Shown here one piece after another: positions 62,351 to 64,000 of a DNA stretch of 64,000 bases (positions are counted from its first letter, which is position 1; every line of letters begins with the position of its first letter). A program made the position numbers and the translations under genes. A model generated the notes under the pieces. The model ran no database searches. It was not told the origin of the DNA and worked only from the letters and a program-made list of their open reading frames with translations. Source of the DNA: Mesorhizobium atlanticum (GTDB lineage Bacteria; Pseudomonadota; Alphaproteobacteria; Rhizobiales; Rhizobiaceae); the NCBI RefSeq assembly GCF_003289965.1, contig NZ_QMBQ01000005.1:310001-374000 (forward strand), in the 5' to 3' direction.

Positions 62351-64000
62351 GCGCTTCTCCTGACGGTCTTCTTGGCGCGGCTGCGCGGCGCCGGAGTTTG
62401 GCCCGAAGTCTGGCTTGCCTTGGCGTCGTCGACAAGTCCCAGTCCCTTCTTGCCCTGGATCCTGTGGAAACGGGCATAGATGCTGTGCGGGTCGGCCATC
62501 AGCGTCGCATGCGTGCCTTCTTCGACCAGCCTGCCCTCTTCCAGCACGATGATATGGTCGGCATTGACCACCGTCGACAGCCGGTGCGCGATCACGATCG
62601 TCGTGCAGCCTTCCATGACATGGGTCAGCGCTTCCTGGACACGCGCCTCGGCCTCGTTGTCCAGCGCCGAGGTCGCCTCGTCGAGCAGCAGGATCGGCGC
62701 CTGGCGCACGATGGCGCGGGCGATCGAGACGCGCTGGCGCTGGCCGCCCGACAGCGTCGAGCCGCCTTCGCCGACAGGCGTGTCGTAGCCTTGTGGCTGC
62801 TGGCGGATGAACTCGTCGGCGGCGGCCAGCTTCGCCGCCTGCTCGATCTCGGCATCGGTGGCCGAGAGCCGGCCATAGCGGATGTTGTCGCGGATCGTGC
62901 CTTCGAACAGGTAAGGCGCCTGCGAGACATAGGCGATCGACTGGCGCAGCGAGCGCTTCGTCACCTTCGAGATGTTCTGCCCGTCGACTTCGATCGAGCC
63001 CTTGTCGACGTCGTAGAAACGCTGCAGCAGCGCCACCAGCGTCGACTTGCCGGCGCCCGAGGCGCCGACGATCGCCGTTACCTTGCCGGCGGCGGCGGTG
63101 AAGCTCAGCTCCCGCAGCACCGGCATGTCGGGGCTGTAGCCGAAGGTCACGTCGTTGAAGCGCACCTCGCCCGTGGTGATTTTCGCATCGACCGCGTCGG
63201 GGGCATCCCCCTGCTTCGGCTTGAGGTCGAGCAGCTCGTAGATCATGCGCGCATTGACCAGCGCGCGTTCCATGCCGACCTGTGTGCGCGCCAGGCGTCG
63301 TGCCGGGTCGTAAGCCATGATCAACGCGGTGATGAAAGAGAAGACCGCGCCCGGCGGCTGCCCAAGATACAGCGCCCGGTAGCCGGAATAGGCGACCACG
63401 GCGGTGATGGCGAGACCGCCGAGTATCTCGGAAATCGGCGACAGCCGCTCCGCGACGCGGGCGATCTTGTTGTTACGCTGCTCGGCCGTTTCCGCCATGA
63501 TGCCGATGCGGCGCGCCAGCTCGTCCTCCAGCGTGAAGGCCTTGACGATGGCGATGCCTTGCGTGGCCTCCTGCACGGACCCGTTCAGCTGCGAATTGAT
63601 CAGCACGGATTCCCGGTTGATCTTGCGCAGTCGGCGGGTGATGTAGACGACGGCCCAGATCAGCGGCGGCCCGATCAGCAGCGAGCTCAGCGACAGCACC
63701 GGGTCCTGATAGATCATGACGCCGACGAGCGCGACCAGCGAGACCGCGTCGCGGCTGATCGAGGTCAGCGTCAGCGACAGCAGGTCGCGGATGCCGCCGA
63801 CATTCTCGTTGACCTGCGCCGCCAACCGGCCGGAACGCGTGTCGTTGAAGAAGTTGACGCCGAGCTTCATCAGATGATCGAAGACGCGCTTCTGGTAGCG
63901 GGCGACCAAATTGTTGCCGATCGTGGCCAGTGCCACCGCCTGGCCGTAGCCGGCGAAGCCGCGCAACAGGGAGGCCCCCATGAAACCGGCGCAGACCCAG
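62347..64000 (-). CDS. MsbA-like ABC exporter, ATPase and permease fused (partial)
   Basis: The C-terminal 551 residues; the N terminus lies beyond the window edge (the frame continues through WVCAGF upstream of an internal ATG). Four or five membrane helices of the exporter domain are visible, then the nucleotide-binding domain: Walker A GASGAGKSTLVALLQ, signature STLSGGQRQRVSIARAI, Walker B ILLLDEATSALDNEA, H-loop VIAHRLST. The C-terminal tail is basic (SRAKKTVRRSA). Candidates are lipid A or glycolipid flippases; the substrate is not determinable here. Confidence 0.9.
   Translation of the reverse strand, partial: WVCAGFMGASLLRGFAGYGQAVALATIGNNLVARYQKRVFDHLMKLGVNFFNDTRSGRLAAQVNENVGGIRDLLSLTLTSISRDAVSLVALVGVMIYQDPVLSLSSLLIGPPLIWAVVYITRRLRKINRESVLINSQLNGSVQEATQGIAIVKAFTLEDELARRIGIMAETAEQRNNKIARVAERLSPISEILGGLAITAVVAYSGYRALYLGQPPGAVFSFITALIMAYDPARRLARTQVGMERALVNARMIYELLDLKPKQGDAPDAVDAKITTGEVRFNDVTFGYSPDMPVLRELSFTAAAGKVTAIVGASGAGKSTLVALLQRFYDVDKGSIEVDGQNISKVTKRSLRQSIAYVSQAPYLFEGTIRDNIRYGRLSATDAEIEQAAKLAAADEFIRQQPQGYDTPVGEGGSTLSGGQRQRVSIARAIVRQAPILLLDEATSALDNEAEARVQEALTHVMEGCTTIVIAHRLSTVVNADHIIVLEEGRLVEEGTHATLMADPHSIYARFHRIQGKKGLGLVDDAKASQTSGQTPAPRSRAKKTVRRSA

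Overview
The window is GC-rich chromosomal DNA from an alphaproteobacterium of the order Rhizobiales. Gene order and protein sequences suggest Mesorhizobium or a close relative; that is recognition from memory, not a database search. It spans the likely chromosomal replication origin. The block parB-parA-rsmG-mnmG-mnmE, then rho-hemJ-hemE, then an intergenic stretch with DnaA-box-like sequences, then PPDK/PPS regulatory protein-maf-aroE-coaE-dnaQ with secB beyond, is the arrangement known around hemE origins in alphaproteobacteria. Genes to the left of about 29.6 kb mostly run leftward and those just to the right run rightward. parS-like ParB sites cluster between mnmG and mnmE, with further copies inside rsmG and hemE.

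Region by region. 0-4.5 kb: an ABC export module (two ATPases and a double-FtsX permease) and a small DUF1344 protein. 4.7-9.7 kb: an AraC regulator divergent from a Gfo/Idh/MocA-aldo/keto reductase fusion, and an Lrp regulator divergent from a saccharopine dehydrogenase-like enzyme. 9.9-15 kb: a complete branched-chain 2-oxoacid dehydrogenase operon (E1 alpha, E1 beta, E2, E3). 15.5-30.8 kb: holA, a DUF1326/DUF2182 pair, the par and tRNA-modification block, a thioredoxin-domain DUF255 protein, rho, haem genes, and oriC. 30.9-38.6 kb: maf, aroE, coaE, dnaQ, secB, fxsA, a Tim44-like protein, MltA, Smr and an XRE regulator. 38.7-42.3 kb: a displaced inverted copy of the dnaQ tail plus its downstream spacer, a transglutaminase-like peptidase, PHA depolymerase, an RlpA-like protein and a small membrane protein. 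42.5-49.5 kb: a sulfur-scavenging supercluster tauABC, a 61-residue ORF, and ssuADCB. 50-57.5 kb: an FAD/NAD(P) protein, the reverse transsulfuration pair (cystathionine beta-synthase and gamma-lyase), a Sel1-repeat protein, a D-amino-acid dehydrogenase and an Asp/Glu racemase-superfamily enzyme. 58-64 kb: a bacterial UBP zinc finger with a cNMP-binding, thioredoxin-reductase-like flavoprotein, tRNA-Leu(CAG), gpmA, dapB and the C-terminal part of an MsbA-type exporter.

The spacers are full of palindromic repeats of several families: a RIME-like element of about 103 bp in three copies, CTCCCC/GGGGAG hairpins, and nested palindromes bounded by TCGTCAT/ATGACGA. Some of these contain the stop codons of neighbouring genes. 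I see no prophage, insertion sequence, CRISPR array or rRNA operon. The most noteworthy observations are the oriC/parS layout, the inverted dnaQ-tail duplication, the flavoprotein/UBP zinc-finger pair that lacks the thioredoxin-reductase CxxC, and a near-identical motif upstream of both sulfonate transporter operons.
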